Source of the DNA: Deltaproteobacteria bacterium
Lineage (GTDB): Bacteria; Bdellovibrionota_F; JAHFAK01
DNA: 7,621 nucleotides
Direction: 5' to 3'
NCBI GenBank assembly: GCA_023250585.1
Contig: JAHFAK010000098.1
Location: 1-7,621 of the forward strand
This document shows, in pieces, positions 1 through 6,800 of this stretch. The notes under the pieces are model-generated. The model was given only the letters and a program-made list of their open reading frames with translations, was not told where the DNA came from and searched no databases. The stretch's first letter is position 1; every line of letters begins with the position of its first letter. The position numbers and the translations under genes were made by a program.

Positions 1-4
1 AAAG

Positions 5-32
5 TTGACGGTCACCTTTTTCGTATGATAAT
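5..32 (+). promoter_or_regulatory. Candidate sigma-70-type promoter for the first gene cluster
   Basis: A TTGACG hexamer at 5-10 and a GATAAT hexamer at 27-32 are separated by 16 bp, close to the vegetative consensus. The predicted transcription start is near 39, only a few bases before the ATG at 42, and no Shine-Dalgarno sequence is present. The first transcript could therefore be leaderless or nearly so. The assignment is by consensus matching only, in AT-rich DNA where chance matches are common. Confidence 0.45.
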
Positions 33-41
33 TTTTATAAG

Positions 42-440
42 ATGAATAATTCTCTTTTTAATAACCCAACTCGGTATTTTTCAATCGTTCTTTTCCTTGA
101 TCATAAAGCACTGGAAGAGCATCAGAAAAAACTAGAGCAATTATCGAACCAAAAAAATGTAAAACTTATTGTTCAGCCATGTGGCTTTGAAGCTGTAGCA
201 TTTCTGTATCACATTGAGCATGAAATTTTGGGACACTTTGAAAGTTCAGAAAACACAATGTTTTGGAAAGCAATTGAAATAAAAAAACCAGAAGATTCAA
301 CCACGCTTGAAAAAGTCGCAGCAGCTCATCATCAATATATCGTGGCAGTTCTTGAGCACAATATTCAAGCAATAAAGACTAATACAATTCGATTGCAAAA
401 TCTTTCTAAATACTTTATTAAACCGCTTATGAAGAAATAG
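42..440 (+). CDS. Hypothetical protein, 132 aa, family not recognised
   Basis: The frame is open from just after a TGA at 6-8, and the ATG at 42 is the only ATG before the body of the protein. No ribosome binding site precedes it. The product has no signal peptide or clear membrane segment. Residues 12-20 form a hydrophobic strand, residues 22-38 are charged and helix-prone, and there is a histidine-rich patch at 57-65 (HIEHEILGH). That patch is not a canonical HExxH metalloprotease motif because the spacing is one residue too long. The C-terminal half (about 85-132) also looks helical, and the protein ends in basic residues. The next gene starts 28 bp after its stop on the same strand, so co-transcription with the transferase and nucleosidase genes is likely. 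I do not recognise the family and assign no function. The reading frame looks genuine because it is compact, directional and placed behind a promoter-like site. Confidence 0.55.
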   Translation: MNNSLFNNPTRYFSIVLFLDHKALEEHQKKLEQLSNQKNVKLIVQPCGFEAVAFLYHIEHEILGHFESSENTMFWKAIEIKKPEDSTTLEKVAAAHHQYIVAVLEHNIQAIKTNTIRLQNLSKYFIKPLMKK

Positions 441-468
441 GTGAATGGTTAGCGCTCAAAGATGATTT

Positions 469-1152
469 ATGAAAGAATTTCAATCAACATATTACTTTGA
501 TGTAACGAATGTTTCATTCAGAGATATATTCCAAACAAAATACTGTTGGGAAGTTTTAGGAAAAACTCTGCAACAGTATATCCAAAAGAATTTAAAAAGT
601 GAAATTCGAGGAGAAGTTCAGAACGGAGCATATATTGTGGGAGATAATATTTTCATCGGCGAAGGTACTGTTGTTGAACCTGGGGCCTATATTATCGGCC
701 CTACAATTATTGGTAAAAATTGCGAAGTTCGTCATGGTGCTTATATTCGTGGAAATGTGTTAGTCGGAAACAATTGTGTTATTGGACATACCACCGAAAT
801 CAAATCATCGATCATGCTCAATGGCTCGAAAGCCGGGCACTTTGCCTATATTGGAGATAGCATTTTAGGTAACAACGTTAACCTTGGAGCAGGAACCAAA
901 CTTGCAAATTTAAAAGTAGTTGAGGGAAACGTTTATATAAAAATTGATGACAAAAATATTGATTCAGGACTTCGCAAATTCGGCGCAATTATCGGTGATA
1001 ATACTGAGATTGGCTGCAATAGTGTTACCAGCCCCGGTACACTGATTGGAAAAAATTCCACGCTTTATTCGTGTACGGTAACTCGAGGATTTTACCCCCC
1101 CAATTCAATTATTAAACTTCGCCAAAATCTCGACATTACTCGAAAAGAGTAG
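469..1152 (+). CDS. Left-handed beta-helix (hexapeptide) acyl/acetyltransferase, GlmU C-terminal-like
   Basis: The 227-residue product has about 45 residues of non-repeat N-terminus, then hexapeptide repeats over roughly residues 50-205, the signature of left-handed beta-helix transferases. Residues 105-142 closely resemble the acetyltransferase half of GlmU: a TEIK segment (K112), KAGHFAYIGD with H124 and Y127, and NVNLGAG with N138. These match the catalytic His, Tyr and Asn positions of E. coli GlmU (H363, Y366, N377) by inspection. GlmU also carries an N-terminal nucleotidyltransferase domain. It is absent here, so this is a stand-alone transferase, probably acting on a sugar nucleotide or related amino sugar in the cytoplasm; the substrate is unknown. 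The start is fixed by an in-frame TGA at 463-465 directly before ATG 469, with no good ribosome binding site, so it may depend on translation of the upstream gene. The nucleosidase-like gene follows after 2 bp. Confidence 0.85.
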   Translation: MKEFQSTYYFDVTNVSFRDIFQTKYCWEVLGKTLQQYIQKNLKSEIRGEVQNGAYIVGDNIFIGEGTVVEPGAYIIGPTIIGKNCEVRHGAYIRGNVLVGNNCVIGHTTEIKSSIMLNGSKAGHFAYIGDSILGNNVNLGAGTKLANLKVVEGNVYIKIDDKNIDSGLRKFGAIIGDNTEIGCNSVTSPGTLIGKNSTLYSCTVTRGFYPPNSIIKLRQNLDITRKE

Positions 1153-1154
1153 CT

Positions 1155-1847
1155 ATGAATTGTGCTATTCTTGGAGCAACTGAATTTGAAATAACACTCT
1201 TACGGTTAGCGGTTTGCGGTGAGCGGTTTGCGGTTCAGAAAATAGGTATTGGTCCAAGAAATGCTCAAAGCTCAATAGAAAAACTTATAGAATCAAATCG
1301 TCCAGATTTTGTTATTGTTTGTGGCTTTTGCGGAGGATTGCAGAACAATCTCAAAACGGGAGATAGTGTTATTTCCGATTCATTTGTTAGTACCACTGAA
1401 AAGATTGAATCAACTATTTCGACTGAAATAAAAAATGTAATTCTTGAAATAGCAGAAAAATTGAAATGTACCTATCATTATGGAAGTACGATAACAGTCG
1501 AAAAAGCACTTCTTACATCCAAAGAAAAAATCAGTGCACAGAAAAAGTATAATGCTCTAGCTGTTGAGATGGAAAATTTCCCCATTGCAAAAACATGTAA
1601 AGAACATGGTATTCCCATGATATCAATTCGCGCTGTTTCCGATAAAGTCGACGAGGATTTAGACTCGCGTTTTTTTAATGTGATCGATACCGATGGCTCT
1701 CTACGAAAAAGAAAACTCCTGCAATATCTCGTGAGAGATCCTTTTTTTATGTGGTCACTCATTAAAACAGGAAAGGCATCGAGGAAGGCACGAAAAAACT
1801 ATTCGAGATTAGTTCACAAAATTATCACTCACTTCGCAAACCAATAA
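1155..1847 (+). CDS. Nucleoside phosphorylase/nucleosidase family protein (MTAN/HpnG-like)
   Basis: The 230-residue product aligns by eye with the PNP/UDP phosphorylase superfamily. The N-terminus ILGATEFEITLLR matches the start of E. coli MTA/SAH nucleosidase, including general-acid Glu12. GFCGGLQNNLKTGD (about 57-70) is the phosphate/ribose-loop region. AVEMEN (136-141, with M139 and E140) and IRAVSD (158-163) match the ribose-binding Met-Glu and catalytic Asp (E. coli E174, D197). The tail from about 172 (a DTDG motif, then a basic helical end rich in ARK) resembles the hopanoid-associated phosphorylase HpnG more than classical MTAN, and the short N-terminal loop is also HpnG-like. A purine nucleosidase/phosphorylase activity is likely, but the substrate is not decided. 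The gene starts 2 bp after the transferase stop, with AAAAGAG about 6 nt upstream as ribosome binding site. Residues 17-28 are encoded by a 7-bp repeat array, and the stop codon lies in an inverted copy of it. Confidence 0.8.
   Translation: MNCAILGATEFEITLLRLAVCGERFAVQKIGIGPRNAQSSIEKLIESNRPDFVIVCGFCGGLQNNLKTGDSVISDSFVSTTEKIESTISTEIKNVILEIAEKLKCTYHYGSTITVEKALLTSKEKISAQKKYNALAVEMENFPIAKTCKEHGIPMISIRAVSDKVDEDLDSRFFNVIDTDGSLRKRKLLQYLVRDPFFMWSLIKTGKASRKARKNYSRLVHKIITHFANQ
1203..1237 (+). repeat. 7-bp tandem repeat array inside the nucleosidase-like gene
   Basis: Five consecutive heptamers of the type CGGTTTG occupy 1203-1237: CGGTTAG, CGGTTTG, CGGTGAG, CGGTTTG, CGGTTCA. Because 35 bp is read in phase with the gene, they encode residues 17-28 (from R17 to Q28) in the variable loop after the catalytic N-terminus. 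The local base composition is much more GC-rich than the flanks. Positions 1217-1235 have a 19-bp perfect inverted match at 1846-1864. This suggests a dispersed repeat that landed in, or became part of, the coding region. Confidence 0.85.
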
Positions 1848-1864
1848 CCGCAAACCGCTCACCG
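1837..1864 (-). repeat. Inverted copy of the 7-bp repeat array at the gene end
   Basis: Read on the minus strand, 1864 to 1837 is CGGTGAG, CGGTTTG, CGGTTAT, TGGTTTG, four heptamers of the array at 1203-1237. A further decayed unit (CGAAGTG) lies at 1830-1836. The stop codon of the nucleosidase-like gene (1845-1847) lies inside it, so the last residues of that protein are repeat-derived. The array ends 6 bp before the 3' end of the tRNA-Pro gene. A 19-bp perfect inverted match to 1217-1235 is present. Confidence 0.85.
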
Positions 1865-1870
1865 AAAGAA

Positions 1871-1945
<75 letters not shown>

Positions 1946-1950
1946 AAGTC

Positions 1951-1977
1951 ATGATAGAAAATCGATCCCTCTCTCAA
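1951..1977 (-). promoter_or_regulatory. Candidate promoter of tRNA-Pro
   Basis: On the minus strand a TTGAGA hexamer (1977-1972) and a TATCAT hexamer (1956-1951) are separated by 15 bp; shifting the -35 by one base (TTTGAG) gives 16 bp. The -10 ends 5 bp before the mature tRNA 5' end, a plausible distance for a tRNA with a very short leader. Support comes from position and consensus only. Confidence 0.4.
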
Positions 1978-1994
1978 AATAAACTCTAATATTC

Positions 1995-2021
1995 TTGACA
2001 AAAAATCGATGAGTACATAAT
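1995..2021 (+). promoter_or_regulatory. Promoter of the initiator tRNA
   Basis: A perfect TTGACA (1995-2000) is followed after 15 bp by CATAAT (2016-2021); a 17-bp spacing to a poorer TAATGT at 2018 is also possible. Transcription would begin around 2028, about 8 bp before the mature tRNA 5' end at 2036. The perfect -35 suits a strongly expressed tRNA gene. It is divergent from the tRNA-Pro promoter. Confidence 0.6.
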
Positions 2022-2035
2022 GTGTTCGTTCTTAC

Positions 2036-2109
<74 letters not shown>

Positions 2110-2118
2110 TTTTTATTT

Positions 2119-2134
2119 CTTCGAAACTTCGAAG
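2119..2134. terminator. Weak hairpin between convergent transcripts
   Basis: CTTCGA (2119-2124) and TCGAAG (2129-2134) can pair around a 4-nt AACT loop, with one or two weaker pairs extending the stem. A T-rich stretch follows about 10 nt later (2146-2155). The hairpin sits between the plus-strand initiator tRNA and the minus-strand antitoxin-type gene. The stem is short and the T-run is not adjacent, so a terminator role is only possible. Confidence 0.25.
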
Positions 2135-2168
2135 GACAATTTCTGTTTTTGTTTTAGAAGAAAAAACA

Positions 2169-2381
2169 TTATAATTTATCTCCTAATTTTTGTTGTTTGT
2201 CCGCAAGCTCATTATTCCTTCCTTCTTTTTCATTCGTAATTGATTCTCCCGGCCCTGTGATTACTGCTACTAATTTATCACGAATTCTTACATGAACGGT
2301 AAGTTTAGGATCTCTAATAAGTTCTTGAATAATTTGTGTTAAGTTACTGCGCACATAATTTAATTGAAATGTTTTTTGCAT
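2169..2381 (-). CDS. Phd/YefM-like antitoxin-type small protein, no adjacent toxin
   Basis: The 70-residue product (from the ATG at 2381) has the layout of Phd/YefM N-terminal domains. It begins with a strand and a short helix with YVRSNLTQII (about 9-18), which resembles the ARANLSELL segment of that family. The strand pair VHVRIRDKLVAVI (29-41) follows, resembling the usual RHGKPVAVL. The last 25 residues are polar and charged, where Phd-type antitoxins carry the toxin-binding tail. A start 15 bp upstream (2396) is also in frame. ATG 2381 is preferred because TGAGGT (2391-2386) lies 5 nt before it, inside the codons the longer form would need. No toxin-like gene is adjacent: tRNAs lie downstream and the M23 peptidase gene lies 90 bp upstream on the same strand. 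It may be an orphan antitoxin, a solitary DNA-binding regulator or a remnant. Confidence 0.65.
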   Translation of the reverse strand: MQKTFQLNYVRSNLTQIIQELIRDPKLTVHVRIRDKLVAVITGPGESITNEKEGRNNELADKQQKLGDKL

Positions 2382-2398
2382 AAATACCTCATTCACTC

Positions 2399-2404
2399 AT
2401 TATA
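2399..2404 (-). promoter_or_regulatory. Candidate -10 element for the antitoxin-type gene
   Basis: A perfect TATAAT on the minus strand (2404-2399) lies just before the ribosome binding site and would start transcription near 2392. No convincing -35 is seen at 17 bp. Upstream, at 2415-2427, ACGTAT is repeated directly with a 7-bp step (ACGTATGACGTAT). Phd-type antitoxins often autoregulate, so this repeat could be an operator, but that is inference. Confidence 0.3.
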
Positions 2405-2470
2405 ATTGTGTCACACGTATGACGTATACAAGTAATAAAATGAAGTCAACTAAAGAGAATCTCTCAAAAA

Positions 2471-3361
2471 TTATTGATGATGATTGAAGAGATGAATGAA
2501 CTGAAGTGGATTTAATGGAATATCGTTTTTTCGGAGTTCAAAATGCAAATGTGGTCCCGTTACATTTCCAGTATCCCCAACCAGTCCAATTACCGTAGCT
2601 TGATCAACATAATCGCCAGGCTTTACTAGGTTAGTTGAATTATGTCCATAGTACGTTGTATATCCATTACTATGCTCGATAATAATAAGATTTCCATAAC
2701 CGCTTTTTTGTCCAGAAAATATGACCGTTCCAGAAAGAGCTGGCCGGATTTTTGAATTATACGTACGTGGCAAATCAATACCTCGATGGAATTTCATTTT
2801 GCCCGATATTGGATGAACCCGATAACCAAACTTACTTGACGGTTGTACATTAAATGGCAACCGAAAATTTTCATCTTCAGCTCCTATAAGATGGCTATTT
2901 TTTTTGAGTTCTTCCTGAAAAGAATAATTAATAAAAGAGCTATGATTTTTAATATTATTAAGATCTACATGAGGTATATTGAATTTTATATATTCAGTAA
3001 TATCATCTATTATTTTGTCATCCGCATTTGCAACACTTCCATTAGGATCTTTAACAATCCAAAAAATATTATAGCCAATTAACGTGAGGCCAAATATGAA
3101 AAAGACAATTCCAACTAATGTATTCATTGAAATCAATTCTAGTCGTTTGCGTATACTATTTCTGAAAAGATGATATGTATAATCCAGAGTATGAGAAAGC
3201 CCTCGATGAAATATTTTTTTCTTTCTTTTAACGCCAATAAAATGATTTTCAAACAGCCCTCGTTTTATTACAAGAGGAAGAGAACACGAAGGACAACGAA
3301 CATTACGTGTACTTTCAACAGTAAAACTTGTTTCACAATGGCTGCATAATATCTTTTTCAT
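2471..3361 (-). CDS. Membrane-anchored M23 (LytM) peptidase with N-terminal zinc ribbon
   Basis: The 296-residue product has three parts. Residues 6-26 hold a CxxC-13-CxxC zinc ribbon (C6, C9, C23, C26) similar in style to MJ0042-type ribbons. Residues about 82-103 form one transmembrane segment preceded by a very basic stretch (44-73), indicating cytoplasmic N-terminus and periplasmic C-terminus. Residues about 165-287 form a complete LytM/M23 domain: SKFGYRVHP, HRGID (H192, D196), YYGH (H240) and HLHFE (H271, H273). These are the zinc ligands and catalytic histidines of active enzymes, so it is probably a working peptidoglycan endopeptidase rather than a degenerate EnvC-type activator. The start is fixed by an in-frame TAA two codons upstream. 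An AGGAG lies about 21 nt upstream of the ATG, too far for normal spacing. The antitoxin-type gene follows on the same strand. Coupling a cytoplasmic zinc ribbon to a periplasmic peptidase could allow regulation or partner binding; this is inference. Confidence 0.9.
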   Translation of the reverse strand: MKKILCSHCETSFTVESTRNVRCPSCSLPLVIKRGLFENHFIGVKRKKKIFHRGLSHTLDYTYHLFRNSIRKRLELISMNTLVGIVFFIFGLTLIGYNIFWIVKDPNGSVANADDKIIDDITEYIKFNIPHVDLNNIKNHSSFINYSFQEELKKNSHLIGAEDENFRLPFNVQPSSKFGYRVHPISGKMKFHRGIDLPRTYNSKIRPALSGTVIFSGQKSGYGNLIIIEHSNGYTTYYGHNSTNLVKPGDYVDQATVIGLVGDTGNVTGPHLHFELRKNDIPLNPLQFIHLFNHHQ

Positions 3362-3392
3362 ATTTTACTGAATCCGTTTATTCTCCTACCTT

Positions 3393-3421
3393 ATAATATA
3401 TTGTAGCAAAATCTATACCAA
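3393..3421 (-). promoter_or_regulatory. Candidate promoter of the M23 peptidase gene
   Basis: On the minus strand TTGGTA (3421-3416) and TATTAT (3398-3393) are separated by 17 bp, with predicted transcription start near 3386. That would give a leader of about 25 nt with AGGAG at its 5' end. The assignment rests on consensus and position. Confidence 0.45.
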
Positions 3422-3492
3422 AGTTCTTCTTTTTTATGAACTAAATGAAAATTCTTTTTATATTTTAAAGACTTACAATACAGCTTTCTCGC

Positions 3493-3521
3493 TTGACTTC
3501 ACAGCACATTTTCCTTATAAA
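3493..3521 (+). promoter_or_regulatory. Candidate sigma-70-type promoter upstream of the TSP3 lipoprotein gene
   Basis: TTGACT (3493-3498) and TATAAA (3516-3521) are separated by exactly 17 bp, each one base off consensus. Transcription would begin near 3528 and give a leader of about 280 nt before the ATG at 3811. The rest of the 3362-3810 gap has no gene I can support. Confidence 0.5.
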
Positions 3522-3566
3522 TGGCCTAGATTTTTTATACTTCTTAGTTTAATTATTCATTAAGAA

Positions 3567-3582
3567 TGGCATAGCACTTGCA
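3567..3582 (+). promoter_or_regulatory. Candidate sigma-54 (-24/-12) promoter upstream of the TSP3 lipoprotein gene
   Basis: TGGCAT (3567-3572) and TTGCA (3578-3582) fit the RpoN pattern TGGCAY-R-N4-TTGCW, with GG (3568-3569) and GC (3580-3581) exactly 10 bp apart. Transcription would start about 12 bp after the GC, near 3593, giving a leader of about 218 nt. Sigma-54 promoters need an enhancer-binding activator. No clear paired activator site was recognised upstream. The fit is good, but a single element can arise by chance. Confidence 0.5.
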
Positions 3583-3651
3583 CCTAGTTACTATAGAGAA
3601 GAAAAGAGGTTTAAGCCAAACTGTAGATGAATATAAAAAAGAGAAGATACT

Positions 3652-3678
3652 TTGGCATAATTAACAGATTAATATAAT
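3652..3678 (+). promoter_or_regulatory. Possible third promoter close to the lipoprotein gene
   Basis: A perfect TATAAT at 3673-3678 is preceded after 15 bp by TTGGCA (3652-3657). The start would be near 3685, just before the AAGGA at 3688-3692. The short spacer and AT-rich setting make this the least certain of the three candidates in this gap. Confidence 0.3.
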
Positions 3679-3799
3679 TAGTTTTTTAAGGAATTATGTA
3701 TGTGTAACAGCAACTGTAGTCAAAATCGTAACGTTTCAAAAAGAAAAATATCTTATTCTAAATCTCTGCAAACTTTGCACAAACTCATGAAATTTTTAC

Positions 3800-3806
3800 A
3801 AGGAGG
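3800..3806 (+). promoter_or_regulatory. Strong ribosome binding site fixing the lipoprotein start
   Basis: AAGGAGG lies 4 nt before ATG 3811 and is the best Shine-Dalgarno sequence in the window. It decides between three in-frame ATGs (3700, 3787, 3811). Only the start at 3811 places a lipoprotein signal peptide at the N-terminus. Confidence 0.8.
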
Positions 3807-3810
3807 CTTT

Positions 3811-6800
3811 ATGAACAAGCATCACCTATCTAAAGTAATAGTACTACCACTTTTTGTGGGATTAACCTTACTTATTAACTCGTGTGGTTTTCTCCAAGAT
3901 GCTCATTACTTCAGAGGAAAGGATACTACAATACTTGGGCAACAAATATTCGGTGATGTAGCAGGTGATGCGGCAGAACAAACTGGATCGCTTAATAATC
4001 CAGACTCTGCTCAAGTAGGTTCAACAGCTACGGTAAGTGATGGAATTGTTGATACCGATGGCGATGGAATCGCTGATAACGAAGACAACTGTCCAGATGT
4101 ATCTAACTCAGATCAAAAAGATAGTGATCAAGATGGAATTGGTGACGTGTGCGATGACGATCGTGACGGTGATGGAATCCCAAATGAAGAAGACAACTGC
4201 CCTGATCTATCAAGTGCCGATCAAACCGATACCGATAAAGATGGAATCGGTGATATATGCGATCCTGATGATGACAATGATGGAGTTCCTGATGAAAAAG
4301 ATAACTGTCCTCACATCAGTAACGCTTCTCAAAAAGATCTCGATGGCGATGGAATCGGTGATGCATGCGACTGTGATATTGATGATGATTCAATAAATAA
4401 CGAAGGTACCGATGACTTAGGTGTGGTTTGCGAAAATCCAGTCGATAATTGTTCATTAGTAGAAAACCTCGATCAAGTTGATACCGATAAAGATGGATAT
4501 GGTGATGCATGCGAATGCGATATAGATGGAGACAAGATCGAAGATAGCGTTGCTGCTGATTGTAGCGGTGATGACACCTGTCCTTACGATATAAATTCAG
4601 GAATAGATGAAGATCAAGACGGTATCGATGATGCATGTGATACCTGTATTGATACCGATAAAGACAATGCAGGTTTAGGTACCGCTACTGAAACCTGTGT
4701 TAAAGATAATTGTCCTGATATAGAAAATCCTGACCAAGCAAATAGCGACTCAGATGTAAAAGGCGATGCATGCGATGATTGTATTGACTCAGATGGTGAT
4801 GGGTATGGATTAGGCACCAAGTCAGAAAGTTGCCTCCAAGATAATTGCCCAACGGTTGCAAATGATCAAAAAGATTCAGATGCAGATGGTGAAGGTGATG
4901 CATGCGATATTGATGATGATAACGATGGCATTCCTGATCCAGAAGATAACTGCCCATTAGTTAACAATCCTAATCAAGAGGACCTTGATAAAGATGGAAT
5001 CGGTGATGCATGCGATTGCGATAAAGATAACGATGGACAAAATGAACCCGAATGCGATGGAAAAGATACATGTTTAAGAGGTAGTGAAAATGACGTTGAT
5101 GGAGATAACATCTGTGTAAGTGATAACTGCCCATCAGTAATCAATCCCGATCAAAAAGATAGTGATGGAGACACCCTTGGTGATGCATGCGATAGTTGTC
5201 CATTAGATTCTACAAATGATAGCGATGAAGATGGAATTTGTGAAAATCTCGATAACTGTCCTGGTGTAGCTAACTCAAATCAAAAAGATTCCGATGGTGA
5301 CTTAGTTGGAGATGCTTGCGATATCTGTCCACAAGATAGCCCGAACGATATCGATGAAGATGGTATTTGCACAAGCATAGATAATTGTCCAACAACTGCA
5401 AATTCCGGACAAGAAGATAAAAATGATGTTGGAAAACCAGATGGCGATGGAATCGGTGATGCATGCGACTTTGATAAAGATAACGATGGAATAAACGACG
5501 ACGTTGATAATTGTCCAACCATATCAAATCCTGGACAAGAAAATACCGATAACGATGAATTTGGAAATGTATGCGATACTTGCCCAAATGATCCACAAAA
5601 TGATAGTGATCATGATGGAATTTGTGGCGATTTAGATAACTGTCCATTTACCGCAAATGAAACTCAAGACAATAGCGACGGAGATACTTACGGAGATGTA
5701 TGCGATACCTGTCCAAATGATATAGATGAAGGAGATTTATCTGATTCTGATAACGATGGAGTTGGAGATCAATGCGATAATTGCCCTGCTGTTGCAAATG
5801 CAGATCAATCTGATGTTGATAATGATGGCTTAGGCGACGCATGTGATACGTGTCCTAACGATGTAGAAAATGATCAAGATAAAGATGGTGCCTGTGGCGA
5901 TGTTGATAATTGCCCTGTCGATGCAAACGCTAATCAAAATGATCAAGACAAAGATGGTAAAGGCGATATATGCGATATCTGTGCTAAAGATGCTCAAAAC
6001 GATGGCGATGGTGATGGTATTTGCGGTAATGTTGATAATTGCCCATCAACTGCAAATAAAGACCAAGCTGATCAAGATCATGATGGACTTGGAGATGTAT
6101 GCGATCCATGTCCTGAAGGTGATGATGATAAGGATACTATATGTAACAATGTTGATAATTGTAAAAATACATCAAATACAAACCAAGCTGATGCAGATCA
6201 CGACAGTATTGGTGATACATGTGATAATTGCCCTTCAAAGGCAAATGCAGATCAAATCGATGCAGATGGTGATGGACTCGGTGATGTTTGTGATAGCTGC
6301 AAAGATGATCCCACAAACGATGATCCAGATAGTGATGGGAAGTGCACAAGCCAAGATAATTGTCCGAATGTTTCAAATCCTACTCAATACGATGACGATG
6401 GAGATGGGGTAGGAAATCTCTGCGATAACTGTCAATTTGTGGCAAATCCAGACCAAGCTGATAGTAACGATATTGATCTAACTTTCGATATTAATGGAAA
6501 TGAAATTAAGATTACTAAAAAAGATGGCGTTGGCGATGCATGTGATAACTGTCCTGCTCGCTACAATCCAAATCAACATGATCAAGATGGGGATGGCATT
6601 GGTGATCTTTGTGACCCATGCCCATTTCAAGATAGTAAAATATCAGATCTTGACGGCGATAAAATATGTGCTGGAGTAGATAATTGTCCTCTCGTTGCAA
6701 ATGCTGGTCAGAAAGATACTGATCATGATGGTCGTGGTGATGCATGCGATATATGTAGCCTTGTAGCAAATTATGAACAATTTGATGATGACAGCGATGG

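Noticed and set aside
57-260. Histidine-rich HIEHEILGH in the first protein as a zinc protease motif
   Set aside because: The spacing is HExxxH, not HExxH, and no third ligand or family context supports a protease.
166-372. 68-codon frame on minus inside the first gene
   Set aside because: It is antisense to the 132-residue frame, with no start signal or recognisable product.
1478-1762. 94-codon frame on minus inside the nucleosidase-like gene
   Set aside because: It lies entirely antisense to a family-supported gene and shows no domain or start signal.
2453-2463. AGAGAATCTCT palindrome downstream of the M23 gene
   Set aside because: The arms leave almost no loop and no T-run follows on the minus strand, so it is not a credible terminator.
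2843-3082. 79-codon frame on plus inside the M23 peptidase gene
   Set aside because: It is antisense to the coding region spanning the transmembrane and linker part, with no ribosome binding site. Its hydrophobic look comes from AT-rich antisense sequence.
3696-3707. Mini-frame starting at ATG 3696
   Set aside because: It stops after three codons. It overlaps ATG 3700, which is the only one of the pair that stays open.
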